A stretch of DNA of 20,131 nt from contig JAKAPU010000029.1 of NCBI GenBank assembly GCA_021806865.1, positions 1-20,131 of the forward strand, written 5' to 3'. The stretch comes from an archaeon. Lineage in GTDB: Archaea > Thermoproteota > Nitrososphaeria > Nitrososphaerales > CADDZS01. Positions 8,955 to 16,302 of this stretch are shown here, piece after piece (within the stretch, counting starts at the first letter, position 1; every line of letters begins with the position of its first letter). The notes beneath the pieces are model-generated. The model did no database searches, was not told the DNA's origin, and saw nothing but the letters and a program-made list of their open reading frames with translations. Both the position numbers and the translations under genes were made by a program.

Positions 8955-9092
8955 ATGAGTAAATCGGAAGAGAGTAGGAAGAGGAAGGAGGAGCGGGCCG
9001 AGGATGATTATGAAGCAGAATCGGAAGAAGAGGCGGAGGACGAGTCTGAAGAAGATTGGAAAGAGGACGAAGAAGAGTTAGCTGACGAATGA
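8955..9092 (+). CDS. Very acidic 45-residue protein
   Basis: A short frame from ATG to TGA encoding 45 residues, of which 25 are Glu or Asp. A basic segment near the start (SRKRKEER, residues 7-14) is followed by an acidic run with one Trp (residue 35). It is strongly hydrophilic, probably disordered, and has no membrane segment. The uninterrupted Glu/Asp codon bias argues that it is translated. A T-rich TATA-like stretch near 8920-8929 would start transcription at about the ATG, so it may be leaderless. It lies divergent from the ArsA/Get3-like gene and before the M48 protease. It is too short to assign a family. A binding partner or polyanion-like role is only a guess. Confidence 0.5.
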   Translation: MSKSEESRKRKEERAEDDYEAESEEEAEDESEEDWKEDEEELADE

Positions 9093-9204
9093 GTCTTACA
9101 ACTGTGGGAGGTCTGGATTCTTCAGAAAGAGCATTCCAAAAAAGCGGCTTACCAGGCGACTTAGGATCTGTTTGTTACTGGGAATACTAAATTGAACAGA
9201 GCAT

Positions 9205-9220
9205 GTTACTCCAAAGTAAC
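9205..9220 (+). repeat. Small hairpin GTTACT-CCAA-AGTAAC
   Basis: A 6-bp perfect stem with a 4-nt loop in the 233-nt spacer before the M48 gene. It is nested in a wider GCATG (9201-9205) and CATGC (9227-9231) pair. The spacer shows no other gene. Confidence 0.3.
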
Positions 9221-9259
9221 CTATGCCATGCATATCCAACTATTTATCGCCGATGTGTT

Positions 9260-9294
9260 TGTGCGCAAACCTATAAGAAGCGAAAACGCGCACA
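9260..9294 (+). promoter_or_regulatory. M48 promoter: TATA box inside a TGTGCGC/GCGCACA inverted repeat
   Basis: TGTGCGC (9260-9266) and GCGCACA (9288-9294) flank the TATA-like CCTATAAG (9270-9277). A protein bound across the repeat would block or recruit the basal factors. The predicted transcript start is about 9300. A second small inverted repeat, CGCAA-TT-TTGCG (9312-9323), follows just before the start codon. Confidence 0.5.
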
Positions 9295-9325
9295 GTAAGT
9301 ACAAGTCTGCGCGCAATTTTGCGAA

Positions 9326-10837
9326 TTGGTCGAGCTGTCACTCGCGGCAAAACGAGTCGTAATCCAAGAGGACATCCCTGAATCATCTGTATCTGGGCTC
9401 GCGGAATTTATTGACCGATATTACATGAGCAGGAAGGTGCACTCTGTAGAGGGGAAAACTTTCACGAGAATCGATGACAGAAAGAAAGCGGCGTTCACAT
9501 TTTCATGGAGAGAAACAGGAATTCTTCAAAGAGACAAGCGCATTCCTGGGAAAGCGATCTCGGTAACTCTCAAAGTCAGCCGAGCGACAGTTGAGCTGAA
9601 TTTCGATGATTTTGACAAAGGCAACCAGTCAGAACTGGACTTGTGCACCAGAACGGTCGACGAAGTCCAGAACATTGTTTGGTCTTACTTCCTAAACGCG
9701 AGAAAAAGTACTCTGTATTTCGACATCGGATCTGGCGAAGAAAGGCACTCAGAATCTCCAGAGGAAGCAAGCAGTTCTAGGCGAAGTATCTTGAAACGAA
9801 TATTCTCAGGAAATACAACCAACATCTTCTTGGGATTTCTGATCTTTAGTTACGTTTTGCTCATTCTCGTTGGAATCTATGCAATCTTTCTGATAATCGT
9901 ATTTCAGCTAGTCTACTTGTATTATGCGGACAGATTGATGCTGAATTTGGGAAATATCCGCCCAACAGCTGAAAGACCACTCGTTGCAATAGTAAGCGTG
10001 AAGTCAAAGCAGGAGACCATTGTCTTCCTGAGAACTATTGGCAGAAGAATACTTGCTGAGATTAGGGAACAGGTTAGCACGCTGGTGCTGCCTTCTGTTG
10101 GTTCATCAGTTTATGAAACAACGAACCGAATTGACCTAAAGTCTTCAGTCCAATTGATATTATCGCGAAACGGAATCGATACTTCTGCAAATGATATCGA
10201 AGTGAAAACAAAGAACGTTTACTCCTTGGTTGAGAAAGTTTCCAGCAAGTTTAACCGACCCGTTCCGAAGATAGTAATCACAAACAGCGTCATTTCAAAT
10301 GCAAGTGCAACTGGTATCTCCGCTAGACACTCCTCAATTATGATCACTTCTGGCTCACTTGAGGAACTCACAGACGACGAACTAGAATCTGTGGTGGGGC
10401 ATGAGCTCGGGCACGTGAAAGGTCATGACCCGCTGATACTGTTCGGACTGACCATGCTTATGTACATTGGAGTGTTTTACTTATGGTACCCGCTTTCACT
10501 CCTTATCGGACTGCTCTACTACATTTTGGCCTTTGCTTTAATCTTCGCGGTGGGAAAAATTCTAGAAACAAGAGCCGATACAGAATCTGCTGTAGTCCTT
10601 CAAAACGCTAGTGGACTGGCCTCTTCGCTCACAAAAATGGGGTTCAAACAGCTCTTTCAGGAAAAATACAATCCTGCTGCGAAGCTATTTGATTGGTTCC
10701 GCTTTGATCCTCATCCGCCAATTTATTTCCGTGTGGCAAGAATGTCCAAGCTTGCAGGGATGGAGAGTACAATAAGGCACACCTTTCTTGCGTCGTTGCG
10801 CGATTGCATACTCGGCTTCGTTTCGGCTATCTTTTGA
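9326..10837 (+). CDS. Membrane-bound M48 zinc metalloprotease (HtpX-like)
   Basis: A 503-residue M48 peptidase. The zinc motif HELGH is at residues 359-363 within VVGHELGHVKGHDP, and the third zinc ligand is probably E414 in ETRADTES. Two membrane segments lie at about residues 165-205 and two more after the active site at about 370-415, the HtpX layout with the catalytic domain in the cytoplasm. The first 150 residues form a polar, mixed alpha/beta extension not found in short HtpX proteins; I do not recognise it. The family degrades misfolded membrane proteins. The start is a TTG at 9326, supported by the TATA box at 9270-9277; the next in-frame ATG (9425) would cut conserved-looking sequence. 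The acidic small protein is its upstream neighbour on the same strand. Confidence 0.9.
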   Translation: MVELSLAAKRVVIQEDIPESSVSGLAEFIDRYYMSRKVHSVEGKTFTRIDDRKKAAFTFSWRETGILQRDKRIPGKAISVTLKVSRATVELNFDDFDKGNQSELDLCTRTVDEVQNIVWSYFLNARKSTLYFDIGSGEERHSESPEEASSSRRSILKRIFSGNTTNIFLGFLIFSYVLLILVGIYAIFLIIVFQLVYLYYADRLMLNLGNIRPTAERPLVAIVSVKSKQETIVFLRTIGRRILAEIREQVSTLVLPSVGSSVYETTNRIDLKSSVQLILSRNGIDTSANDIEVKTKNVYSLVEKVSSKFNRPVPKIVITNSVISNASATGISARHSSIMITSGSLEELTDDELESVVGHELGHVKGHDPLILFGLTMLMYIGVFYLWYPLSLLIGLLYYILAFALIFAVGKILETRADTESAVVLQNASGLASSLTKMGFKQLFQEKYNPAAKLFDWFRFDPHPPIYFRVARMSKLAGMESTIRHTFLASLRDCILGFVSAIF

Positions 10838-11178
10838 AAACAAAGCGACTTTCCGGAGTGTTGTAAGTGTAGATTGCACCATCCTCATACGAGTGGCAGT
10901 CACTCTGGCGGTTGTCTGCGAGTGACGCTTCTCAAAATTCATGGATTCACTCTGCATTCGATTGTTTTCGTTAATCTCGCTTCGTGGATAAGCAGGACCT
11001 CTTTTAGAAAAGAAGACCCACACATCCTCGATTCTGAAAGAGATGTTTCAATCTCTAGGTGAACCGTGCAACTCTGACTAGGACTCAATTCTGACTTGTC
11101 ATGGGTACCTCATTCACTCTCATTTGTTCATCTCTTTGCGCATCCAGCCAAGCCTTCGTTTTGATATCGATGGAGTAG

Positions 11179-11394
11179 GAGCGCCGTTTTGGTGGCAACG
11201 CCATCCCAGACCAAGAAAGAAAGCCGAGCCAATCGGACTGGCTGAAAAGCAGGCCAGCCTCCGAGAAGGAGCTGCAACATGCTTGGGTAGGAGCTCTACT
11301 GGGAAGGCAACCCTTCGCTCAGATACTCAATATTCTCTCAGACAGTTCGGTTGTTTTCCTTTTTTTGGTTTTGTTTGAAGCACTTGTATTGTAG
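11179..11394 (+). pseudogene. Possible remnant of a membrane-protein gene
   Basis: This frame is open for 71 codons from just after a TAG (11176-11178) to a TAG at 11392-11394, with no ATG or GTG. The translation is protein-like: a polar part (QERKPSQSDWLKSRPASEKE) is followed by helical QHAWVGALLGRQPFAQILNI and a hydrophobic end (VVFLFLVLFEALVL). An overlapping frame from 11124 (84 codons) has a start codon but a less protein-like sequence. A decayed gene with lost 5' end, or chance, would both explain this. Family unknown. Confidence 0.25.
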
Positions 11395-11415
11395 AAGCTC
11401 CTTTTTAATAAGAGT

Positions 11416-11433
11416 TACTGTTCTCTTACAGTA
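11416..11433 (+). repeat. Hairpin TACTGT-TCTCTT-ACAGTA
   Basis: A perfect 6-bp stem with a 6-nt loop, followed at once by TAGTATTACTA, another small inverted repeat. It lies 22 nt after the remnant at 11179-11394 and could be its transcript end. Confidence 0.35.
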
Positions 11434-11480
11434 GTATTACTATAGTCGACTCCTTGTCTGCTGCTCAAAGGGATAAAAAC

Positions 11481-11651
11481 CTACAAGCATTGCTGGCTTT
11501 CGATGATAGTCTTTGAACCTTCTTCGCTCAACGGATGAAAAAGGGTCGGAGATGTTTTAGGAGTCTGAAAATCGAGTAACCCGTCCAGCTTTGTGCAAAG
11601 CTCTTCTTTGAGCACACACCAGATCTTAGCCTCGTTTGAGGGAGTAATCAC
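11481..11651 (-). CDS. Possible small protein of 56 residues
   Basis: A GTG-started minus-strand frame of 56 codons, opened by a TGA two codons upstream. The translation is soluble and mixed, with ITPSNEAKIWCVLKEELC at the N-terminus and SEEGSKTIIESQQCL at the C-terminus. No family, no clear ribosome site and no strong promoter can be seen. I list it because its composition is more protein-like than the other five frames here. It could equally be chance. Confidence 0.22.
   Translation of the reverse strand: MITPSNEAKIWCVLKEELCTKLDGLLDFQTPKTSPTLFHPLSEEGSKTIIESQQCL
11587..11602. repeat. Perfect inverted repeat AGCTTTG-TG-CAAAGCT
   Basis: A 7-bp stem with a 2-nt loop inside the sparsely coding stretch. 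The tight loop is more typical of a protein-binding palindrome than of an RNA hairpin. Confidence 0.35.
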
Positions 11652-11826
11652 GCTGAATCAAAGCACTCATTTGAAATTCAGCTTGGCCCTTTTTCCATAT
11701 CACTTTGAAATCTAATCACCATGGGGTGAAACAGCCAAGACCAAAAGAGCTAATTCGGCGTCTCACAAAAAAGCTCATCTTCTTATCGCAAATTTGCAAT
11801 AGCACTCAAGTGGTGCTTACCAATAA

Positions 11827-11852
11827 TGAGAATCGTCTCGGTTGAATAAATA
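11827..11852 (+). promoter_or_regulatory. CBS-gene promoter: TGAGAATCGTCT, 6-nt spacer, AATAAATA
   Basis: An exact 12-mer at 11827-11838, six bases, and AATAAATA at 11845-11852. The predicted transcript start near 11875 gives a 30-nt leader carrying GGTGG (11891-11895) as a partial ribosome site for ATG 11905. Confidence 0.6.
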
Positions 11853-11904
11853 TCAGGGTTGTGGCATGATAATGAAACGTCGAGGAAGCTGGTGGAAGTA
11901 AGAA

Positions 11905-12432
11905 ATGACATCTTTGGAGAGAAAATTTTCGTTAATCGACTTGTCCGTCAAAAGCGTCATGACAAAGCAGGTCAAAACGATTGAAGGAAACAAGCCTCTA
12001 ATTGACTGTGTGAATCTCATGAAGGCGGCAAACATAGGCAGCGTTATAGTATTGGAAAATGGCAGGCCCGTTGGCATCTTCACCGAGAGAGATCTAGTAA
12101 ACAGAATGGCTGAGAAGCCCGAAAACCTAGGATTTCCGATGACCGAAGTAATGACCACGCCACTTACCACTATCTCAACCAATGCCTCGATCTGGGATGC
12201 CATAACACTCATGGGCAAACTTGGTATCAGACGGCTACCAGCAATTGAAAATGGAAAGCTCGAAGGCATACTTACCGAAAGAGATGTGCTGCGACTCCTA
12301 CTCGCCCAACAAAATCTTATTCTTGAGTCCGTGTCGGAATCAATCCCTGCAGCTACCAAGGAGCAGTTCAAAGCAGCGGTGAGCCATCTCGGCATCGAAA
12401 AGCCTCCGTCAAGAGTGGAAGAGAAGAATTAA
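11905..12432 (+). CDS. Twin CBS-domain protein
   Basis: A 175-residue cytosolic protein made of a CBS pair: CBS1 at about residues 18-71 (VMTKQVKTI to GIFTERDLVNRM) and CBS2 at about 82-135 (VMTTPLTTI to GILTERDVLRLL). Such pairs bind adenosine nucleotides or related ligands and sense energy state. The TERD motif in both repeats is the usual ligand-site signature. The last 40 residues are polar and probably helical, without an added DNA-binding or enzyme domain, so the partner it regulates is not evident. It shares its promoter element with uspA, another nucleotide-binding stress protein, which may mean common control. Stand-alone CBS pairs of this kind are common in Nitrososphaeria and other archaea. 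Confidence 0.9.
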   Translation: MTSLERKFSLIDLSVKSVMTKQVKTIEGNKPLIDCVNLMKAANIGSVIVLENGRPVGIFTERDLVNRMAEKPENLGFPMTEVMTTPLTTISTNASIWDAITLMGKLGIRRLPAIENGKLEGILTERDVLRLLLAQQNLILESVSESIPAATKEQFKAAVSHLGIEKPPSRVEEKN

Positions 12433-12553
12433 CAACATAGTTTACCTCGCACAGCCAAGTTTGTGGAAAAGGGTCTCTTCGCTTTTTTTCAAACTAGCAA
12501 AAGATTCCGATTTGACCGAGTATGATGATAACTCTTGGCGTTGCTAAAGTATC

Positions 12554-12578
12554 ATGTGTATCTTACTAAAGTACACAT
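12554..12578. promoter_or_regulatory. Operator-like inverted repeat ATGTGTA-N11-TACACAT
   Basis: Perfect 7-bp arms at 12554-12560 and 12572-12578, overlaid by a direct repeat of CTAAAGTA (12544-12551 and 12566-12573). It sits in the 270-nt spacer about 125 nt before the nitroreductase. A regulator site is plausible; the spacer otherwise shows no gene. Confidence 0.4.
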
Positions 12579-12701
12579 ATCCAGACACGATTACATGTTC
12601 TTCGACGATTAGAAATCATGCCTTTGTGTTCCAATATTGTGTGAGTAGCTATTGCGTATCATCCGCGCGACATAAGAAAACCTCCCATTAGCGACAGCGG
12701 A

Positions 12702-13415
12702 GTGAAACAGCATTCTTTGAATCAGATACTGAAACTTGTAGAGAAGAGACAGTCTAGCAGGGGACCCTTTGATCCGCATCGGAAGGTGAGCATGAAGAAT
12801 CTCACAATGATAATCGAAGCAACGAGATGGGCACCAACAGCTCACAACATGCAAAATTTTGAGATTTTCCTAGTGGACGACGAAAGGCTCCTGAAAACAA
12901 TCGGGAACATACAGGTTCGTATTTCTGAGACTTTTCTACGCGAGAACTATAATCAAATGTCTTTTTCGAAAGAAGAGCTTCTTAGAAAGAAAGTGGGAGT
13001 TCTCGGTACAATGTTCCCTCCGCTTTGGAGAGATCCATCCAAATTACACATGCTAGCTCTGAGTCCACCAAGGCCGCTGAGCGAAACGATTCAAGGCAGT
13101 CCATCGATACTGATTGTCACATACGATCCGCGAAAGAGGGCGCCCGCTTCTAAGGGAGATTTCTTGGGCATTCTGAGCCTTGGCTGCGTCATGGAAAACA
13201 TGTGGCTCGTCGCCCAATCGCTCGGGATAGGATTTCAGGTGATAAGTGTGTTCAGTGGCAAGTCGGTCGAAAGCAAGCTCAAAAGTGTGCTTCGCATTCC
13301 TAAGTACATGAAGATAGCATATGCGATAAGACTAGGCTATCCTACCAAACCGAACAGATACTTGAGAGTGCGACTTAACACTACCACATTCGTGCATCAT
13401 AATGTGCAGAAGTAA
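12702..13415 (+). CDS. Nitroreductase-family FMN-dependent oxidoreductase
   Basis: A 237-residue nitroreductase-like flavoprotein. The N-terminal FMN phosphate-binding region reads KRQSSRGPFDP (residues 15-25). The family motif is ATRWAPTAHNMQNFEIFLV (40-58), and the C-terminal LGCVMENMWLVAQSLGIGF and AYAIRLGYP complete the fold. Members use NAD(P)H and FMN to reduce nitro compounds, quinones or other acceptors as dimers; the substrate cannot be deduced. An insert rich in Lys, Arg and Pro (about residues 90-135) is longer than in minimal members. The GTG start at 12702 fits a TATA-like ACATAAGAAAA (about 12670-12680) with almost no leader. Confidence 0.87.
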   Translation: MKQHSLNQILKLVEKRQSSRGPFDPHRKVSMKNLTMIIEATRWAPTAHNMQNFEIFLVDDERLLKTIGNIQVRISETFLRENYNQMSFSKEELLRKKVGVLGTMFPPLWRDPSKLHMLALSPPRPLSETIQGSPSILIVTYDPRKRAPASKGDFLGILSLGCVMENMWLVAQSLGIGFQVISVFSGKSVESKLKSVLRIPKYMKIAYAIRLGYPTKPNRYLRVRLNTTTFVHHNVQK

Positions 13416-13797
13416 AGTTGCGAGAAGTACGACCGATCGCAAGAAATAGACAACTCATCTGAGCAAAGCAGAAAGAAAACTCTCTCGAGGTAAACGAACA
13501 GTACTCGAGTCAATACCAATCAGAAAGTTGGCTGTGCCGAATAGTAAAATTAGAACGATGTTATGATTACGAGGTGTTTTGGAGTATACGTTGTTATTCC
13601 ATTTAGCCCAAGTCGTGAATATCAAAAAGACCTTCCTTCGAACTAGTTCTCCGTCTAACTGAGAAAGTGAGATCCTTTTACGCAAGAACAAATAACCTTT
13701 TTCCTAAAACTCATCAAGAGAAATCTCTGTTAGGAAAATCAGACGCATAGTGCATAGACTTTTTGATAACTATCTCCATACAATGACTTGTTAGCGT
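13416..13797. other. Non-coding leader region of the ABC operon
   Basis: 382 nt with no supportable gene; the one minus-strand frame of 78 codons has a TTG start and no family features. It contains the nested inverted repeats at 13699-13738 and a T-rich TATA-like TTTTTGATA (about 13759-13767) that predicts a transcript start about 10 nt before TTG 13798. Confidence 0.5.
13699..13738. promoter_or_regulatory. Nested inverted repeats upstream of the ABC exporter
   Basis: TTTTCCTAA (13699-13707) pairs perfectly with TTAGGAAAA (13730-13738). Inside lies a second perfect repeat, AGAGA-AA-TCTCT (13717-13728). It ends about 20 bp before the TATA-like box, a natural place for a repressor or activator site. 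Confidence 0.55.
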
Positions 13798-14724
13798 TTG
13801 TCAAGCGATTACAACAATGAGAGGGTAGAGTGCCAAGATCTTACAAAGATCTACAGCAACTCCAAGCGCAAAGCACTTGACTCCGTGAGTTTTTCCATTC
13901 CTTCAAAAGGAATCTTTGTTCTCATAGGAAGAAATGGGTCGGGCAAAACCACCCTTGTTCGCACTCTTGCAACCGAGCTCGAACCCACTTCAGGATATGC
14001 ATTCATCAATGGAATCGACGTTTTGAGGAATCCCGTGACGCTCAGAGAACAAATCGCAATCGTGCCTCAGGAAGCAAGAACAGTGCCATGGATGACCCCA
14101 TTTCAAACTGTCTTAGCCTATCTTCTTTGGCGGGGCTTTGACTACGGAGAAGCCAAAGAGAGGGCTATGGAATCGTTAGAGCGTTTAGGAATCGGTGGAC
14201 AGGCAAAAATGCTCAATCGCACACTTTCAGGTGGAAACAGACGTAAAGTCCTTGTCGCAACAGTGCTCGCTTCAGAGGCAAAGGTGATCTTTCTAGACGA
14301 GCCAACCACTGGTCTCGACCCTATCTCTAGGAGAGAATTTTGGACGATCTTAAAAGAGGCAAGGAAGGATCGCTTCACGTTCCTTACGACTCACTACATG
14401 GAGGAGGCAGAGGAACTCGCCGATGAAATCGGTATACTCAGTCAGGGGAGGCTAATCAGAATAGGCACTCTCCAAGAGCTAAGACAAAGCGTGGAATACA
14501 ACTATAGCCTTCGTATCGTTTCCAACACGGCATTGCCATCCAAGAATTTGAGAATTGGTGAAGTGGTCCAAAGTAGGGAAGGTTTGCGAATATTGACGAA
14601 TGAGGACGAAGCGTTTCGGATCTCAAGCGAACTGTCGATCAGCGGTACAAAGTTTACGATTAATCCTGTGTCACTTGATGACATATTCTTCTATCTTGTG
14701 AATAAAGAACTGGGTGCGAGCTGA
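13798..14724 (+). CDS. ABC-2 exporter ATP-binding protein
   Basis: A 308-residue ABC ATPase that powers the permease encoded next. It has Walker A GRNGSGKT (44-51), Q-loop Q91 in VPQEART, signature LSGGN (143-147), Walker B VIFLDE (163-168) and switch His H199 in TTHYMEEAE. A C-terminal domain of about 90 residues follows, as in DrrA/NodI/CcmA-like exporters. The start is TTG 13798; the codon two before it is TAG, so no longer form exists. Six nucleotides separate its stop from the permease start, so the two are clearly one operon. The cargo could be a drug, lipid or polysaccharide. Control probably acts through the inverted repeats at 13699-13738. Confidence 0.93.
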   Translation: MSSDYNNERVECQDLTKIYSNSKRKALDSVSFSIPSKGIFVLIGRNGSGKTTLVRTLATELEPTSGYAFINGIDVLRNPVTLREQIAIVPQEARTVPWMTPFQTVLAYLLWRGFDYGEAKERAMESLERLGIGGQAKMLNRTLSGGNRRKVLVATVLASEAKVIFLDEPTTGLDPISRREFWTILKEARKDRFTFLTTHYMEEAEELADEIGILSQGRLIRIGTLQELRQSVEYNYSLRIVSNTALPSKNLRIGEVVQSREGLRILTNEDEAFRISSELSISGTKFTINPVSLDDIFFYLVNKELGAS

Positions 14725-14730
14725 TTCCAC

Positions 14731-15540
14731 TTGCTCGAAACTGAGAAAGAAGAGACAAACAAAGGAACCACGCAGCGAGAAAGTCTGAATGCCCCTCGCC
14801 GCCGGAATTGGTTTAGTCAGGTCACTGCATCTATTCTTGTAAACGCCGTTTATGAAATGCGAAACTATCCCGTGGTCTTGCTCAACACTGTTCTTTCGCC
14901 ACTTTCTTTTCTCTTGTTAATCGTGTTCGTAAGCCACGGATCACTCATTGGCGAGGCGGTGGAGGGCGGCTTTATCATGAGTATGTTTTCTAGTGGCGTC
15001 AGTCTGCAAGGAGACCTTTCGCATCTGAAAAATGATTTCAAGCTTCAAGATATGGTAGTCAGCTCTCCAACGACCTCGCAGACCTACGTGCTCGGGATGG
15101 CAGTCTCCGAGCTTGTATATTCGCTCCCTGCTCTAATCGTCTTGATCATACTTGGTGGTTATTTCATCCACTTTTCATTTGTCGGCGCTCTCGAATTCCT
15201 CGCCGTACTCTTTATGATGTTCTTAACATCTATCGCTCTTGGCTATACTTTCGCAACTTTCTCTAGCGACATAGTCCAAAGTTTTGCATTTTCCAGACTT
15301 ATCTCCACACTCTTTTCGACCATTCCTCCGGTCTACTACCCAATTACCTACATACCTATGCCCTACAGGTACTTTGCCTTCCTGTCTCCCACCACGTACG
15401 CTGCAGAACTAGCGCAGAACGCAGCCGGGTACCTTCCTTTGCCTATCCTTACAACTGTAATAGCGTGGGTTGTTTTAATTGGAGTGACAGTTGTCCTCAC
15501 TCTCATCGCAAGAAGCAAGGCGAGATGGAGAGAAGTATAG
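14731..15540 (+). CDS. ABC-2 type permease
   Basis: A 269-residue membrane partner of the ATPase just upstream. A charged N-terminus of about 30 residues (ETEKEETNKG, then basic PRRRNW) leads into six membrane segments starting with YEMRNYPVVLLNTVLSPLSF, the ABC-2 layout. The amphipathic segment around LSPTTYAAELAQNAAGYLP matches the conserved loop of this family before the last helix. The protein ends in basic ARSKARWREV on the inner face. The TTG start 6 nt after the previous stop implies translational coupling. Substrate unknown. Confidence 0.9.
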   Translation: MLETEKEETNKGTTQRESLNAPRRRNWFSQVTASILVNAVYEMRNYPVVLLNTVLSPLSFLLLIVFVSHGSLIGEAVEGGFIMSMFSSGVSLQGDLSHLKNDFKLQDMVVSSPTTSQTYVLGMAVSELVYSLPALIVLIILGGYFIHFSFVGALEFLAVLFMMFLTSIALGYTFATFSSDIVQSFAFSRLISTLFSTIPPVYYPITYIPMPYRYFAFLSPTTYAAELAQNAAGYLPLPILTTVIAWVVLIGVTVVLTLIARSKARWREV

Positions 15541-15541
15541 C

Positions 15542-15559
15542 GAATCCGGTTATGGATTC
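15542..15559 (+). terminator. Hairpin after the permease, GAATCC-GGTTAT-GGATTC
   Basis: A perfect 6-bp stem begins 2 nt after the permease stop codon and is followed by attctcaaaaaa rather than a T-run. It may mark the operon end or protect the transcript. Intrinsic termination is uncertain. Confidence 0.35.
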
Positions 15560-15849
15560 ATTCTCAAAAAACCAATCTCAGTTTAAGGCTAGTCTCGAAC
15601 CGAGAGTAACAGCAGGCATCCCCTTCCATGAGCAACAAGAGCCAACGTAATTGTTACGAGATCCTCTCGGAGTTTCAGGAACAGCTCACAATTCAAGGAA
15701 GATCTCCATGAGTGAATTTCATCGTTCTCAAGAATGATAATGGCGTCCTTGTTTTTAAGTTACGAATGCACAAAATGAATTATGTGATTGTCTTGATACT
15801 GTCTTTGAGTACGGGTAAGAGGATCGAGAGTCGATCAAGGAGGTCCATA

Positions 15850-16143
15850 ATGATTCTGGTCATCGTGTTTATGATTCTGATCGATTTTCTCCTTTCCTTT
15901 CTGATAGGAGACGTAATAGGTGCCTTAACAGGTTACTTTGCAATAGGCTACACCGTATCGTTCTTACTGATAGGATTTTCATTGTACTACTTTCTGCATT
16001 ACTTGTTCCCAGAGCCGATGACGAACTTTGATTTCCGCCTCCTTAACAACTTGGCGAAAAAAGGCCTAATTGAAATTGAACAATCTGTGTTTGAACGTGA
16101 GCAAGAGACCAAGAAGCAATCGCAACAGCGGCTAAATCGCTGA
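15850..16143 (+). CDS. Small membrane protein with charged C-terminal tail
   Basis: A 97-residue protein starting at ATG 15850, chosen because GGAGGT (15839-15844) lies 5 nt before it, the best ribosome site in the window. The frame is open farther up to GTG 15712, but that part lacks a ribosome site. Residues 1 to about 55 are almost wholly hydrophobic and form two or three helices. A soluble tail follows, with FDFRLLNNLAKKGLIEIEQS and then a Glu/Gln/Lys-rich end. The FDFRLLNNLAKKGLIE stretch could be a small helical docking segment. Family unknown. It follows the ABC pair by 309 nt and may be independent. Confidence 0.6.
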   Translation: MILVIVFMILIDFLLSFLIGDVIGALTGYFAIGYTVSFLLIGFSLYYFLHYLFPEPMTNFDFRLLNNLAKKGLIEIEQSVFEREQETKKQSQQRLNR

Positions 16144-16302
16144 AGATTGTGTTTTCTCGTAGTAGAACCAGGATGACTAGTGCGAGGGATCGATTTTTCT
16201 TATCACACTATAGTTCGCAAATGCAGATTCTACGAATATCATCAGACATAGTGTCATTCAGTAATCATTAGAGCCTGTGCCACTTCGTGAGATTAATTCG
16301 GA

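Larger units (their letters stand above)
10838..11904. other. About 1 kb without a convincing intact gene
   Basis: No standard gene is supportable across this stretch. It holds a possible gene remnant (11179-11394), a possible small minus-strand frame (11481-11651), hairpins at 11416-11433 and 11587-11602, and the CBS promoter at 11827-11852. The frame at 10874-11062 has ordinary composition but no family and no promoter. Base composition resembles the neighbours, so there is no clear sign of foreign DNA. Confidence 0.6.

Noticed and set aside
9089..9190. 33-codon frame overlapping the stop of the acidic protein by ATGA
   Set aside because: The overlap is suggestive, but the peptide is short, of ordinary composition and without further support.
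10685..11023. 112-codon minus-strand frame overlapping the end of the M48 gene
   Set aside because: Nearly half of it is antisense to conserved protease sequence and the rest shows no family or promoter.
10874..11062. 62-codon plus-strand frame after the M48 gene
   Set aside because: LKIHGFTLHSIVFVNL faintly recalls a 2TM-type helix, but the second helix and the usual motifs are missing, and there is no ribosome site.
11530..11575. Possible C/D box small RNA (ggatgaa ... tctgaa)
   Set aside because: Box C is imperfect and no convincing C'/D' pair was seen. Other RTGATGA matches (18262, 12523) lack a nearby CTGA.
11853..12395. 180-codon frame on the minus strand opposite the CBS gene
   Set aside because: It is the antisense of a clear twin-CBS protein with its own promoter and ribosome site; the translation is Ser/Ile-rich with no family features.
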